A stretch of 64,000 nucleotides of DNA from Chitinophagaceae bacterium (GTDB lineage: Bacteria > Bacteroidota > Bacteroidia > Chitinophagales > Chitinophagaceae), in contig JADKJX010000001.1 of the NCBI GenBank assembly GCA_016720775.1, positions 1,286,501-1,350,500 of the forward strand. Reading direction: 5' to 3'. Positions 17,782 to 26,182 of this stretch are shown one piece after another. The notes under the pieces are model-generated. The model did not search any database and was not told where the DNA came from. It saw nothing but the letters and a program-made list of their open reading frames with translations. Made by a program: the position numbers and the translations under genes. Positions within the stretch are counted from its first letter, which is position 1. Each line of letters begins with the position of its first letter.

Positions 17782-18297
17782 CTAAAACTCAAAACTTGCC
17801 TTCTCATCCGGGTTAACAAGTTTGGTACTTTTCCTGTTCCCGTTCACAATTACGTGTATGATGCTGATCTGTTCTTTCTTGTACTCAAAAAGAATATTGT
17901 CGGTAACCTCGATCTTTTTTACAGATGGAATGTTGTTCACCTGGTAATAACTCTCAATGCCTTCTTCCTGCTGTTCGTAACCGAGGTATTGTAAAGTGGT
18001 AAGCTTACCATCGGCCTTTACGGTCAAATGCTTTAATACATAATCGCTCACTAATTTTTCCATGGCGGCTTTCTCTTTCGGGTTCAGCAGGTCGATATGG
18101 GTATTGTATTGCTGCCTGAGTGTTTTTTCAAAATCGTCGGTGAATATCTTGCAGCTTATTTCCAGTGTTTTGTCTTTGGCATTGTGCTCAATTTCGGTAA
18201 CGCTTACAAATATGGGATGTACTTGGTTTTCAACCGGAGCGGGGGAGGGAAGTAAAAATCCGCCAGCCATCAACCACTTAAATAAAATAGATGCCAT
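17782..18297 (-). CDS. DUF6702 family protein
   Basis: 171 residues. N-terminal hydrophobic segment (signal peptide or anchor), then HPIFVSVTEIEHNAKDKTLEISCKIFTDDFE, the family hallmark, then a charged helical middle and a beta-rich C-terminus. Function unknown. It sits divergently beside a HupE-like gene and an M1 peptidase, an association I recall from Bacteroidota, which suggests an envelope role with them. The last codons (KASFEF then TAG) are built of the AGTTTTGAGTTTTAG-like repeat that fills the downstream gap. Confidence 0.85.
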   Translation of the reverse strand: MASILFKWLMAGGFLLPSPAPVENQVHPIFVSVTEIEHNAKDKTLEISCKIFTDDFEKTLRQQYNTHIDLLNPKEKAAMEKLVSDYVLKHLTVKADGKLTTLQYLGYEQQEEGIESYYQVNNIPSVKKIEVTDNILFEYKKEQISIIHVIVNGNRKSTKLVNPDEKASFEF

Positions 18298-18346
18298 TTA
18301 GCAAAGAGATTGGTAAAAAATCGTTTCTTTAAAGATATTTGAAGGC

Positions 18347-18354
18347 CAAAGCTA
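18347..18354 (-). promoter_or_regulatory. Candidate -7 box of the DUF6702 gene
   Basis: TAGCTTTG on the minus strand, about 50 bases upstream of the start, in the divergent gap before the HupE-like gene. Confidence 0.4.
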
Positions 18355-18382
18355 CTACAATCAACTAACTGAAAACAAATTG

Positions 18383-19000
18383 ATGGGTGATTTAGGTTTT
18401 TATTTTGAAATGGGCTGGCACCATATCATTGCCTGGGATGCTTTGGATCATTTGCTCTTTGTTTTGGCTTTAAGTGCGATCTATCTTATTGGCAACTGGC
18501 GGCAGGTGCTGGTGCTGGTAACCGCTTTTACCATCGGGCATTCCCTTACATTGGCATTAAGTATTTATGATATTATACGGATCGAAGATAAGTGGGTGGA
18601 ATTTTTAATACCCTGTACCATCATAGTTACTGCGCTGCTGAATATGCTGGAAAAAGATTACGAACCCCGGTCGCTGCGGGTGAATTATTTTTTAGCTTTG
18701 TTCTTTGGGCTTATTCACGGACTGGGGTTCGCCAATGCTCTTCGTTTTATGCTGGCTAAAGACCAGGCGATCGGCTGGAGCCTGCTTGGATTTAATATTG
18801 GTTTGGAAGCCGGGCAGATCGTGGTGGTATTGGGGATATTACTGGTTGGTTTTATACTGGTAAGAAAGTGGCGGTTAAAAGTGAAAGGATCCGAAGAAAG
18901 AATAGAGATCGATTTTCAACGCAAATGGTGGGTATGGAGTTTGTCGGTGGTTGCTCTTGGAATTGCGGCGAAGATGGCCTGGGACCGTTTCCCGGCATAA
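18383..19000 (+). CDS. HupE/UreJ-family membrane protein
   Basis: 205 residues from ATG 18383. Six or so hydrophobic helices with family motifs WDALDHLLFVLAL, FTIGHSLTLALS and FFGLIHGLGFANALRF; the conserved histidines could bind a metal. HupE/UreJ proteins are associated with nickel supply to hydrogenase or urease, but this Bacteroidota subgroup occurs without those enzymes. It is followed after 34 bases by the M1 peptidase, likely the same operon. Metal-transport role is by family inference only. Confidence 0.88.
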   Translation: MGDLGFYFEMGWHHIIAWDALDHLLFVLALSAIYLIGNWRQVLVLVTAFTIGHSLTLALSIYDIIRIEDKWVEFLIPCTIIVTALLNMLEKDYEPRSLRVNYFLALFFGLIHGLGFANALRFMLAKDQAIGWSLLGFNIGLEAGQIVVVLGILLVGFILVRKWRLKVKGSEERIEIDFQRKWWVWSLSVVALGIAAKMAWDRFPA

Positions 19001-19034
19001 CAGTTTTAAAATCAATAAACCTCAATAATCTAAA

Positions 19035-21440
19035 ATGAAACAAGTATCAGCCATTGCTATGCTGCTTATCATCAGCATCTGTGTCAATGCCCAGGACATT
19101 AAGAACAACCCGGGCAGCAATCACGGCAACCGTTTTGAACAACTGGGAACCATTCTTCCCACACCAAATGAATACCGTACTGCAAGCGGTGCCCCCGGTC
19201 CAAAATACTGGCAGCAGCGTTGCGATTACGACATCACCTGCGAACTGGATGAACCAAACCGCCGGTTAATTGGTAAAGAAACCCTTACTTATTACAACAA
19301 CTCTCCCGATGTGCTCACCTACCTGTGGCTTCAGCTTGATGAGAACGAACACAGCAATACAAATAACTCGGGCTACCAGAACAGCAACCTCATGCCCAGA
19401 ACAATTACCGAGCAGGACATAACAAGGTACAGCGGCAAGATCGATAAAGACAGGGAGTACGGCGATAACATTACCCGTGTTGCTGATGCCGCCGGTAAAC
19501 TTTTACAATATACCATCAACAAAACTATGATGAGGGTGGAACTGCCAACCGCACTTAAACCAGGCCAGCAGTTCGTATTCAGGATAGACTGGAATTACAA
19601 CATCATTGAAAGAACAAAATACGGTGGCCGTGGCGGTTTTGAGAATTTTGCTGAAGATGGCAACGACCTGTATACCATGACACAGTGGTATCCCCGCCTT
19701 TGTGTGTACAGCGATTTCCAGGGATGGCAGAACCACCAGTTTGTTGGATCCGGTGAGTTCGCTCTCACCTTTGGAAATTTTAAAGTAGCCATGACGGTTC
19801 CTGCCGATCACGTGGTGATGGCAACCGGCCAGTGCCAGAATTACGCTGCCATTCTTTCTCCAAAAGAATTGCAACGCTGGAATACGGCACAAACAGCCAA
19901 AGATGTTACCGAGATTGTAACACTGGATGAAGCAACGGCTAAAGAAAAAACAAAATCAAAAGCAAAGAAGACCTGGATATTTAAAGCCGATATGGTTCGT
20001 GACTTTGCCTGGGGTTCTTCACGCAAATTCATCTGGGATGCGATGCCAACCATCGTGGAAGGAAAGAAAGTAATGTGCATGAGTGCTTATGGAAAAGAAG
20101 CTTATGCGCTTTACCGCAAGTACAGTACAAAGACTGTAGCGCATACCATTAAGAGCTATTCAAAATTCACCATTCCCTATCCATACCCTGTGGCGCAGAG
20201 TTTAGAAGCAGCCAATGGCATGGAATACCCGATGATCTGTTTCAATTTCGGCCGTACCGAAAAAGATGCAAGCGGCAATTACAGCGCCAACAGCACCTAC
20301 AGCGAAGGAACAAAAAATGGTATGCTGGGTGTGGTGATACATGAAGTGGGCCATAATTTCTTCCCCATGATCATTAACAGCGATGAAAGACAATGGACAT
20401 GGATGGACGAAGGCCTGAACTCATTCGTTGAATATTTAACAGAGGAATTGTTTGATAACAAATACCCGGTCAGCAAAGGCCCGGCTTATAAGATCGTTGA
20501 TTACATGAAGCTGCCGAAAGATCAACTGGAACCCATCATGACAAACAGCGAGAACATCATCCAGTTCGGTCCCAATGCATACAGCAAACCGGCAACCGGT
20601 TTAAACATGCTTCGTGAGACCATCATGGGAAGAGAAACATTTGATTATGCGTTCCGTGAGTATGCAAGGCGTTGGGCTTTCAAACATCCAACACCTGCCG
20701 ATCTTTTCCGCACCATGGAAGACGCCAGTGCCGAAGACCTGGATTGGTTCTGGAGAGGATGGTTCTATGGAACAGAGCCCTGCGATATTTCGCTGGATAC
20801 GGTAAAATGGTCGGTACTCAATACCGAAGCACCAACTGCTCCAAACACAACAGCAGGCACAAGAAAAATTCCGGTGGCAAAACCGCAGTTGAATACATTT
20901 GACGATATCTCCAAGATCCGCAACAGGGAGGATAAGAAAATTGTATTTGCAACGGATGCTGATCAATCGCTGCGGGATTTTTACTGGAGATATGATCGTG
21001 GTCTGGCTAAAGTAGATACGGCTGCATTTGAAATAAACACACCGGCACCAGCAGCAAACAGTTATACAGAAGCAGAACGATTTGCCATTGCCGGAAGCAA
21101 GTACATGTACGAACTTACTTTCAGCAACAAAGGTGGATTGGTGATGCCCATCATTGTGGAGTGGACGTTTAAAGACGGCACAAAACAGGTGGACAGGATC
21201 GCCGTGCAGGTTTGGCGCAAGAACGAGAATAAAGTGACCAAGACTTTTATGAAGGATAAAGAAGTGGCTTCTATACAGATAGACCCGATGAGGGAAACTG
21301 CCGATATCAATACAAGCAACAATACCTGGCCTGCTTTTGCTGAGCCAAGTAAATTCCAGTTGTTCAAAGGTGGCGGCGGTGCTCCAAGAGGAGCCGGTGG
21401 CCCCGGGGTGAACCCGATGCAGAAAGAAATAAAGAATTAA
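19035..21440 (+). CDS. M1 family zinc metallopeptidase
   Basis: 801 residues with a signal peptide (MKQVSAIAMLLIISICVNAQ). The N-terminal beta domain (residues about 60-270) is followed by the catalytic domain with VIHEVGHNFFPMIINSDERQWTWMDEGLNSFVE: HEVGH at 436-440 plus the downstream Glu ligand give an HExxH-18-E zinc site. A gluzincin aminopeptidase fold, exported to periplasm or surface. The C-terminus is Gly/Pro-rich (GGGGAPRGAGGPG). Second gene after HupE, with an intrinsic terminator after it. Confidence 0.92.
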   Translation: MKQVSAIAMLLIISICVNAQDIKNNPGSNHGNRFEQLGTILPTPNEYRTASGAPGPKYWQQRCDYDITCELDEPNRRLIGKETLTYYNNSPDVLTYLWLQLDENEHSNTNNSGYQNSNLMPRTITEQDITRYSGKIDKDREYGDNITRVADAAGKLLQYTINKTMMRVELPTALKPGQQFVFRIDWNYNIIERTKYGGRGGFENFAEDGNDLYTMTQWYPRLCVYSDFQGWQNHQFVGSGEFALTFGNFKVAMTVPADHVVMATGQCQNYAAILSPKELQRWNTAQTAKDVTEIVTLDEATAKEKTKSKAKKTWIFKADMVRDFAWGSSRKFIWDAMPTIVEGKKVMCMSAYGKEAYALYRKYSTKTVAHTIKSYSKFTIPYPYPVAQSLEAANGMEYPMICFNFGRTEKDASGNYSANSTYSEGTKNGMLGVVIHEVGHNFFPMIINSDERQWTWMDEGLNSFVEYLTEELFDNKYPVSKGPAYKIVDYMKLPKDQLEPIMTNSENIIQFGPNAYSKPATGLNMLRETIMGRETFDYAFREYARRWAFKHPTPADLFRTMEDASAEDLDWFWRGWFYGTEPCDISLDTVKWSVLNTEAPTAPNTTAGTRKIPVAKPQLNTFDDISKIRNREDKKIVFATDADQSLRDFYWRYDRGLAKVDTAAFEINTPAPAANSYTEAERFAIAGSKYMYELTFSNKGGLVMPIIVEWTFKDGTKQVDRIAVQVWRKNENKVTKTFMKDKEVASIQIDPMRETADINTSNNTWPAFAEPSKFQLFKGGGGAPRGAGGPGVNPMQKEIKN

Positions 21441-21454
21441 CTACATCGATCCAG

Positions 21455-21492
21455 AAAAAAAAAGCTGTCTCATAATGGGGCAGCTTTTTTTT
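21455..21492 (+). terminator. Intrinsic terminator of the hupE-M1 operon
   Basis: AAAAAAAAGCTG pairs with CAGCTTTTTTTT around a 14-base loop, ending in a T run, 15 bases after the peptidase stop. Confidence 0.85.
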
Positions 21493-21524
21493 GCATCTTT
21501 GTGCCAGGTTATAAATGCTGCATT

Positions 21525-22340
21525 ATGAAATACCTTCTCATCCTGGTCTTTATTTTATTTCTATCTGTGCCTTCTTTTGCCGGAACCGTTGATACGGTTA
21601 CCATCTTCAGCAACAGCATGCACAGGCAAATAAAAGCGGTAGTTATAAAGCCCGGCAGCTATAAACAAAAAGAAAAAAAATTCCCGGTCGTTTATTTACT
21701 GCATGGGTACGATGGCTGGTACAGCAACTGGATCATCCGGGCACCGGAATTAAAAAATTATGCAGATACTTACCAAACCATCATTGTTTGCCCGGATGGC
21801 GCAAAAAGCAGTTGGTATTTTAATAGTCCGCTTGATACTGCCTACCGCTATGAAACCTATATCGTCCATGAAGTGGTTGATTTTATCGATAAGAACTACC
21901 GCACTTTCGCCGATAAAAAACACCGGGCCATCACCGGGCTCAGCATGGGCGGCCACGGCGCTTTGTTTCTTGCACTCAGGCATTCAGAAATTTTCGGCGC
22001 TGCAGGCAGCATGAGCGGCGGCGTTGACCTGAAAGAAGTAGGTTATCGCTTTGATGTGCCCTTGCGGATCGGGGATACGCTTAAGTACCCGCAGAACTGG
22101 AATGATTATTCGATCACCGGCATCATGCATAAATATACCGGCACAACCCTTACTATCATCTTCGACTGCGGCATCGGCGACATTTTTATTGAAGGCAACC
22201 GCAGGCTTCACCAGAAGATGCTTGCACTGAAGATCCCCCATGAATATACCGAGCGGCCCGGGCTGCATGATTGGAACTACTGGCGCAATTCCGTGGAGTA
22301 CCAACTCCATTACTTCCGGAATTTTTTCAATAAAAATTAG
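21525..22340 (+). CDS. Alpha/beta-hydrolase esterase (esterase D/antigen 85 type)
   Basis: 271 residues from ATG 21525, which begins the signal peptide MKYLLILVFILFLSVPSFAG; a GTG at 21501 adds 8 residues. PF00756-like fold: oxyanion region LLHGYDGWYSNW, nucleophile Ser140 in ITGLSMGGHG, acid Asp in the IIFDCGIGD region and catalytic His in GLHDWNYW. Relatives cleave acyl or feruloyl esters, or S-formylglutathione. Export and the GH97 enzyme 55 bases downstream suggest removal of acyl groups from carbohydrates; inferred. Confidence 0.88.
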   Translation: MKYLLILVFILFLSVPSFAGTVDTVTIFSNSMHRQIKAVVIKPGSYKQKEKKFPVVYLLHGYDGWYSNWIIRAPELKNYADTYQTIIVCPDGAKSSWYFNSPLDTAYRYETYIVHEVVDFIDKNYRTFADKKHRAITGLSMGGHGALFLALRHSEIFGAAGSMSGGVDLKEVGYRFDVPLRIGDTLKYPQNWNDYSITGIMHKYTGTTLTIIFDCGIGDIFIEGNRRLHQKMLALKIPHEYTERPGLHDWNYWRNSVEYQLHYFRNFFNKN

Positions 22341-22395
22341 GCGTGTGTAAATTTTACACATTAATGTGTTAGATTTATGGCCTAAAACGATTGAC

Positions 22396-24534
22396 ATGCC
22401 TGTAAAGAGAATCCTTCTGATTAGTATTACTTTGTTTTTTGTCTCTGGAATTTTTGCACAAACCAAAACTGTTGTAAGCTCTCCCAATAAAAATATTCAG
22501 CTTGGTTTCTGGTTAAGTGATAAGGGAGCACCCATGTATGAGTTAACCTACAAGAACAAGGCCGTAGTGCTTCCGTCTTCCATGGGTTTTGAATTGAAGA
22601 AGACCATGAACGATGAAGCATTGCCTGCACTTAAAGAAGGGCTTACCATCACTTCATCCACCCAAACCAGCAACGATACAAAATGGAAACCCGTTTGGGG
22701 CGATGTGAAAGAGATCAGGGATAATTATAACCAACTGGCGGTAAGCCTTTCGCAGAAAGGAGACAAGGCCATTACCTTCAACATCATCTTTAAAGTATTC
22801 GATGACGGGCTTGGTTTCCGGTATGAATTTCCAGAGCAGAAGAACCTTACGCATTTTATTGTGAAAGATGAAGCGACGCAGTTTCGTATGGCTGGCGATC
22901 ACAAAGCATTCTGGATACCCGGCGACTTCGACAGCAATGAATTCAACCCGAATGTTTCTAACCTGGGTGAAGTGAATGGCGAGAACCCGAAGTATGCGGC
23001 CAATATTTATGCCCACCAGTTCTTCGATACCAATTCTGCGCAAACACCGCTGATGATGAAATCGAAAGACGGCTTATACATCAACATTCACGAAGCGGCC
23101 CTGGTAAATTATCCTGCCATGAACCTGCACATCAATAAAAAGGATTTCACCCTTACCTCGGTGCTTGTTCCCGATGCACTGGGCAACAAGGCTTACCTGC
23201 AGGCTCCGGCAAAAACGCCATGGCGTACGATCATTGTTTCGGATAAAGCAACAGATATTCTTGCATCGCATACCATCCTTAACCTGAACGATCCTTCTGT
23301 TATCAAAGATCCTTCCTGGATCAAACCAACAAAATACGTGGGTGTTTGGTGGGAGATGCACATCGGCAAATCAACCTGGGATTATGCAGGCAGCCAGAAT
23401 GCAACCAGTTTTGATGCAGCTGGATTGAAACCAACCGGCAAGCATGGCGCCAACACGGCCAATGTAAAACGCTACATCGACTTTGCGTCAAAGAATGGTT
23501 TTGATGGGGTGCTCGTGGAAGGATGGAACGTGGGTTGGGAAGACTGGTTCGGCCAGTTCAAAGAGAACGTATTTGATTTTGTAACGCCTTATCCTGATTT
23601 TGATGTGAAGGCATTGCAGCAATACGCCGCATCAAAAAAAGTAAAACTCATCATGCATCATGAAACTTCTGCTTCGGTTACCAATTACGAACGGCAGATG
23701 GATACGGCTTACCGCTTCATGAAAAAATTTGGATACGATGCGGTGAAGACCGGTTACGTAGGCCATATCATTCCACGTGGCGAACACCACGATGGGCAAT
23801 GGATGGTGAACCATTATGTACGGGTTGCGAAAAAAACGGCAGAGTATAAAATTATGCTGGATGCACATGAGCCCGTACGTCCAACAGGATTGTGCCGCAC
23901 CTATCCCAACTGGCTGGCCTGTGAAGCAGCCAGGGGCATGGAGTTCAATGCATGGAGCGAAGGCAACCGGCCCGAGCATGATGTGATCCTTCCGTTCACC
24001 CGTTTTATGGGCGGACCGATGGATTATACGCCCGGCATTTTTCAACTGGACCTGAGTTACTGGGATAAGAATAAAAAAGAAACCATTCATACCACGCTCG
24101 CAAAACAACTGGCCTTGTATGTAACGATCTGCAGCCCGTTGCAAATGGCTGCTGACCTGCCGGAATCTTATGAAAAGAAAATGGACGCCTTCCAGTTCAT
24201 AAAAGATGTGGCGGTTGATTGGGACGACAGTAAATACCTGGAAGCAGAGCCTGGCGACTACATCACCGTGGCAAGAAAAGCAAAAGGAAAAGACAATTGG
24301 TTTGTAGGTTCCATCACCGATGAGAATGCAAGAACAACAACGGTTGATTTAAGTTTCTTAGACGCCGGTAAAAAATACACCGCCACCATTTATGCCGATG
24401 CCGATGATGCCAGCTATGATAAAAATCCTGCTGCATATAAAATAACCAAACAGGTGGTGGATAATAAAACAACATTAACCTTAAAACTGGCAACCAGCGG
24501 CGGATGTGCCGTGAGCCTGGTGCCTGTTAAATAA
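22396..24534 (+). CDS. Glycoside hydrolase family 97, SusB-like
   Basis: 712 residues from ATG 22396, with signal peptide MPVKRILLISITLFFVSGIFAQ. Domains: N-terminal beta-sandwich (about 25-280), (beta/alpha)8 barrel (about 290-590), C-terminal beta domain. Glutamates Glu423 (HHETSAS), Glu492 (DAHEPVRPTG), Glu510 (ACEAARG) and Glu516 (GMEFNAWS) have the same spacing I recall for SusB Glu439, 508, 526 and 532, i.e. the inverting, calcium-dependent alpha-glucosidase type rather than the retaining galactosidase type. Periplasmic release of glucose from alpha-glucans is likely. No SusC/SusD pair lies in the window. Confidence 0.93.
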   Translation: MPVKRILLISITLFFVSGIFAQTKTVVSSPNKNIQLGFWLSDKGAPMYELTYKNKAVVLPSSMGFELKKTMNDEALPALKEGLTITSSTQTSNDTKWKPVWGDVKEIRDNYNQLAVSLSQKGDKAITFNIIFKVFDDGLGFRYEFPEQKNLTHFIVKDEATQFRMAGDHKAFWIPGDFDSNEFNPNVSNLGEVNGENPKYAANIYAHQFFDTNSAQTPLMMKSKDGLYINIHEAALVNYPAMNLHINKKDFTLTSVLVPDALGNKAYLQAPAKTPWRTIIVSDKATDILASHTILNLNDPSVIKDPSWIKPTKYVGVWWEMHIGKSTWDYAGSQNATSFDAAGLKPTGKHGANTANVKRYIDFASKNGFDGVLVEGWNVGWEDWFGQFKENVFDFVTPYPDFDVKALQQYAASKKVKLIMHHETSASVTNYERQMDTAYRFMKKFGYDAVKTGYVGHIIPRGEHHDGQWMVNHYVRVAKKTAEYKIMLDAHEPVRPTGLCRTYPNWLACEAARGMEFNAWSEGNRPEHDVILPFTRFMGGPMDYTPGIFQLDLSYWDKNKKETIHTTLAKQLALYVTICSPLQMAADLPESYEKKMDAFQFIKDVAVDWDDSKYLEAEPGDYITVARKAKGKDNWFVGSITDENARTTTVDLSFLDAGKKYTATIYADADDASYDKNPAAYKITKQVVDNKTTLTLKLATSGGCAVSLVPVK

Positions 24535-24558
24535 ACTCGTTTTTATTTGTCTGGGTAT

Positions 24559-24587
24559 AAGCTCCGGTGTAAGGCCGGGGCTTTTTT
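24559..24587 (+). terminator. Intrinsic terminator after GH97 gene
   Basis: AAGCTCCGG pairs with CCGGGGCTT (one G-T pair) followed by six T, 25 bases after the stop. Confidence 0.85.
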
Positions 24588-24708
24588 ATTTGCAGCAGCA
24601 GGCTAATAAATGGTATAATGTTTGGGCATTAAGACGCAAACCTGGTCTGATAAGTTATTGGTAAGCGAATACTGAAAGAGTTTATAGGGAAACAATAAAT
24701 TTATTACT

Positions 24709-25416
24709 ATGAAAAAACTGTTTTTTTTAGCCCTGGCTTTTAATACGATTGCAACCGGATACTGCCAGGCAGGTGAGGAGCATTTTAAAAATGGAATTCT
24801 TAAAGACAGCCTGCATGATTTTAAGGGCGCTATTGCTGATTACACGAAGGCCATTGAGATCGACCCGGCATTTGCTAAAGCCTATATAAACCGGGGAATT
24901 GACAAAGACAGTCTGCAGGACTATAAGGGTGCCATAGCGGATTATGGCAAGGCAATAGGGCTCGATCCACGCAATGCAGAACTTTACAGAATGATGGCGC
25001 TTTCAAAGACCGGCCTGAAAGACTATGAAGGAGCAGTTTTTGACTGTAACTGGGCAATAGAGCTCAATCCTGCTAATACCGAAGCCTATAGGGCAAGGGG
25101 TTATGCAAAATATAAATTGAAAGATTACCTGGGTGCTATAGGAGATTTTAATAAAGCAATAGAGATCAATCCTGCATATGCCGATGCTTATAAGATAAGA
25201 GGTTTTGCAAAAGCAAATTTACAGGACTATAAAGGTGCCGTGGGGGATTATAATAAAACAATTGAATTAAATCCTGCTGAAGCCAGTGCTTACTTCAACA
25301 GGGGAATCATAAAAATTGCCACGGGAGACAAAACCGCCGGCTGTGCAGACCTGACAAAGGCAGAAGAGCTAGGGCATGAAGATGCAGGCAAGCTGATAAA
25401 AAAATATTGTAAGTAA
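24709..25416 (+). CDS. Exported TPR-repeat protein
   Basis: 235 residues with a signal peptide (MKKLFFLALAFNTIATGYCQA). About six 34-residue TPR units follow, each of the form DYKGAIADYxKAIEIDPxxAxAYxxRG. The tail has KTAGCADLTKAEELGHEDA, common in Bacteroidota TPR proteins. TPRs bind partner proteins; the partner here is unknown. Monocistronic, preceded by a terminator; convergent with the MORN-like gene at 25450. Confidence 0.85.
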   Translation: MKKLFFLALAFNTIATGYCQAGEEHFKNGILKDSLHDFKGAIADYTKAIEIDPAFAKAYINRGIDKDSLQDYKGAIADYGKAIGLDPRNAELYRMMALSKTGLKDYEGAVFDCNWAIELNPANTEAYRARGYAKYKLKDYLGAIGDFNKAIEINPAYADAYKIRGFAKANLQDYKGAVGDYNKTIELNPAEASAYFNRGIIKIATGDKTAGCADLTKAEELGHEDAGKLIKKYCK

Positions 25417-25449
25417 ATGGGTTTAAATTTATGCATAACAGTTAGTGGC

Positions 25450-26142
25450 CTATCCCCCCGTCGTTCTTCCATCCCGTAGTGCATTCTTCTTGCCCTTGTT
25501 CTTCTTTTCCCATTCGATCATCTCGGGTGTTTTTTCCACCTTCTTGTTTTTATCGGTGGGCACAGGAGTAAGGTTTACGGCATCGGCACCGTTTTTTTGC
25601 AAATGGCCTTTGAAATAAGTTTCAACCTTTATTATTCTTCCGCCGGCTGTGGGGTCATAAAATTTCCAATCGCCATGCTTTACACTGTATTGTTCGGCCT
25701 TTACAATTTTGTAGTCAACAATTTCATTATTGCCCTGGCCATATACCGGGATGGTATCGTAGGGCGATTCGGGATCATAGCCCAGCCAGGATTCTTCTCT
25801 ATAAAGTTCGCCCAGGTAGGTATAATATTGTTGTATGCCGTGCTTGCCGCCCAGTTTGTAATTCTCTACAGCAATGATGTCGCTGTTTAAATTATACACC
25901 CGCCAAACACCTTCCTTCTTGTCGTTCTTAAAAATGCCTTCTTCTTCGTAACCCGGTTCACCACGTATCTCATCCACATGTATCAGCCACTTGCCCTGTT
26001 TAAGTCCTTTGTTGTCGATGGCATTGAGGGTATCGCCGTTCTCAGACAGTTTGTATGTTTTATACTGCGCCGTTCCACTCATCAAAAACAAAAACTGGAT
26101 GATGGCCAATAACCACAATTGCCGTATTTTTAAAATCTGCAT
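25450..26142 (-). CDS. MORN/YwqK-like repeat exported protein
   Basis: 230 residues from ATG 26142, where the signal peptide MQILKIRQLWLLAIIQFLFLMSGTAQ begins; the longer frame from 26199 adds 19 unlikely residues. Repeats of the form GLKQGKWLIHV, EGIFKNDKKEGVWRVY and YKLGGKHGIQQYY are MORN_2-like (often labelled YwqK antitoxin-like). The C-terminus is Lys-rich. Role unknown. It is divergent from the BNR-repeat gene across a 40-base gap that must hold both promoters. Confidence 0.8.
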   Translation of the reverse strand: MQILKIRQLWLLAIIQFLFLMSGTAQYKTYKLSENGDTLNAIDNKGLKQGKWLIHVDEIRGEPGYEEEGIFKNDKKEGVWRVYNLNSDIIAVENYKLGGKHGIQQYYTYLGELYREESWLGYDPESPYDTIPVYGQGNNEIVDYKIVKAEQYSVKHGDWKFYDPTAGGRIIKVETYFKGHLQKNGADAVNLTPVPTDKNKKVEKTPEMIEWEKKNKGKKNALRDGRTTGG

Positions 26143-26182
26143 GATCTTGCATTTAATGTTATCAATACCAAAACCTGTTGCG

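Noticed and set aside
25991..26182. 64-residue N-terminal extension of the BNR-repeat protein
   Set aside because: It runs over the divergent MORN-like gene, and the signal peptide begins at 26183.
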